Origin: Candidatus Methylomirabilota bacterium
GTDB taxonomy: Bacteria > Methylomirabilota > Methylomirabilia > Rokubacteriales > CSP1-6
Assembly: GCA_036001065.1 (NCBI GenBank)
Contig: DASYUQ010000123.1
Coordinates: 1 to 49,775 of the forward strand
Direction: 5' to 3'
Length of the DNA: 49,775 nucleotides
The notes below the pieces were generated by a model. That model did no database searches, was not told where the DNA came from, and saw only the letters and a program-made list of their open reading frames with translations. Below, one piece after another: positions 48,850 through 49,775 of this stretch. Made by a program: the position numbers and the translations under genes. Position 1 is the stretch's first letter; every line of letters begins with the position of its first letter.

Positions 48850-49775
48850 CGCCCGGTCCTGGCCCGCCCTGGTGGTCTTGGCGGCGCTGGCGGCGCTGCC
48901 GCTAACGCCCTTCATGACGAAGTACTACATGCTGCTCGCCTTCGACGCGCTCCTCTTCGGCGCGGTGGCCATGAGCCTCGACCTCCTGATGGGCTATACG
49001 GGCCTGGTCTCGTTCGGCCACGCCGCCTTCTTCGGGCTCGGGGCCTACGCCACGGCGGTGCTGCTCGAGCGGGGCGTGCTCTCGCTCTGGCTCTGCCTGG
49101 GCTTCGCCGTGCTGGTGGTCGGGCTCTACGCGCTGATCGTCGCCTACTTCGCCACCACCCGCCGGGGGATCTACTTCGCCCTGCTGACGCTCGTCTTCGC
49201 CGAGGTCGTCTACACCTTCTTCCGTTACACGCAGACCTTCGGCGGCTCCGACGGCATCCAGGGCCTGCCCGCCCCCCACCTCTGGCCCGGCGTGGCGATC
49301 GACACCCCCCAGCGCAACTACTACCTGATCCTCGCGTATCTGGCCCTGGCCTACGCCGCCTGCCGCGTGCTCGTCGGCTCCCACTTCGGCCGGGTGCTGG
49401 TCGCCATCCGCGAGAACGAGGACCGCGCGCGCTTCCTCGGCTACAACGTCCAGCGCTACAAGAGGGGGGTCTGTGTGATCTCGGCGCTGCTGGCGGGTCT
49501 GGCGGGCGCGCTCTACCCCGGCCGCGCGGGCTACGCCACGCCCGACCTCATGCACTGGTCCATCTCCGGCGAGTTCCTCATCATGGTGATGATCGGCGGC
49601 ATCGGCACGCTCGTCGGGCCCATCGTCGGCGGCGCGTTTTTCGTCGTGCTCCAGGAGAAGATCTCGTCGTACGTGCAGTGGTACTTCATCGTGATCGGCC
49701 TCGTGCTGATCCTCATCGTGCTCTTCATGCCGAAGGGTCTGCTCGGGCTCTCCCGGGCGCTCCGGCCACGGTCGT
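48842..49775 (+). CDS. livM: Branched-chain-type ABC transporter permease LivM (cut by window edge)
   Basis: About 311 residues are visible from a TTG at 48842 that overlaps the LivH stop. LivM signatures are DLLMGYTGLVSFGHAAFFGLGAYATAVLLERG, YFATTRRGIYFALLTLVFAEVVY, FGRVLVAIRENEDRARFLGYN for the ATPase-contact loop and MIGGIGTLVGPIVGGAFFVVLQE. It runs off the right edge close to its expected end (FMPKGLLGLSRAL). The LivG/LivF ATPase genes would be expected just beyond. Confidence 0.92.
   Translation, partial: MSSARSWPALVVLAALAALPLTPFMTKYYMLLAFDALLFGAVAMSLDLLMGYTGLVSFGHAAFFGLGAYATAVLLERGVLSLWLCLGFAVLVVGLYALIVAYFATTRRGIYFALLTLVFAEVVYTFFRYTQTFGGSDGIQGLPAPHLWPGVAIDTPQRNYYLILAYLALAYAACRVLVGSHFGRVLVAIRENEDRARFLGYNVQRYKRGVCVISALLAGLAGALYPGRAGYATPDLMHWSISGEFLIMVMIGGIGTLVGPIVGGAFFVVLQEKISSYVQWYFIVIGLVLILIVLFMPKGLLGLSRALRPRS

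Overview
The window is a very GC-rich stretch of bacterial chromosome (my visual impression is well above 60% GC) with dense, short-spaced operons. It holds many periplasmic solute-binding proteins (TctC, NMT1/TauA, DctP and LivK types), molybdenum hydroxylases, UbiD, thiolase and Gfo/Idh genes. That mix, with dispersed GGAGGGGGC-type hairpin repeats and what looks like a selenoprotein, suggests an uncultured soil or subsurface lineage such as Candidatus Rokubacteria (Methylomirabilota). This assignment is an inference from gene style only; no rRNA or marker gene is present. No tRNA, rRNA or CRISPR array was seen.

Layout. 1-3.5 kb (minus): the start of an M24 peptidase-like gene cut by the left edge, three hairpin repeats, and a tctCBA tricarboxylate-type transporter. 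3.7-6.8 kb (plus): two Gfo/Idh/MocA oxidoreductases and an alpha/beta hydrolase with a Cys nucleophile, divergent from tctC. 6.8-7.2 kb: a truncated AbiEi-like antitoxin with an apparently intact promoter/operator. 7.3-12.2 kb (minus): a TauABC-type ABC operon ending in a small membrane protein and a leaderless DctP-like protein. A hairpin MITE sits exactly between the ATPase stop and the first permease start. 12.2-12.9 kb (minus): an AhpD/carboxymuconolactone-decarboxylase-like gene whose catalytic Cys codon is TGA, followed by an fdhF-like SECIS hairpin; this is the strongest discovery. 13.0-17.2 kb (plus): LivK-type binding protein, enol-lactonase-like hydrolase, ACMSD-like amidohydrolase and a DUF1207 outer-membrane protein.

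17.2-20.4 kb: a methyltransferase with its middle deleted, then a minus-strand operon (isochorismatase-like hydrolase, LivK-type protein, 3-hydroxyisobutyrate-dehydrogenase-like enzyme). 20.6-26.6 kb (plus): orphan Mo-hydroxylase large subunit, LivK-type protein, two abutting CTAG-flanked MITEs, UbiD decarboxylase and cyclase. 26.6-29.3 kb (minus): TPR protein and a third Gfo/Idh enzyme. 29.4-30.9 kb (plus): thiolase with a DUF35 partner. 31.1-36.6 kb (plus): an envelope cluster of YjgN, M48 protease, TPR, polytopic membrane and DUF4124 proteins. 36.6-44.2 kb (minus): a Mo-hydroxylase operon with L, M and S subunits, a phenylacetate-CoA-ligase-like enzyme and a second L subunit. 44.2-44.7 kb: an IS remnant. 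44.7-49.8 kb (plus): two paralogous four-helix membrane proteins and a periplasmic helical protein, tightly coupled to a LivK protein, then a LysE remnant and LivH/LivM, with LivM cut by the right edge.

The recurring theme is uptake of organic acids or aromatics (binding proteins) coupled to their oxidation (Mo hydroxylases, UbiD, CoA ligase, thiolase, hydrolases). The specific substrates cannot be read from sequence.
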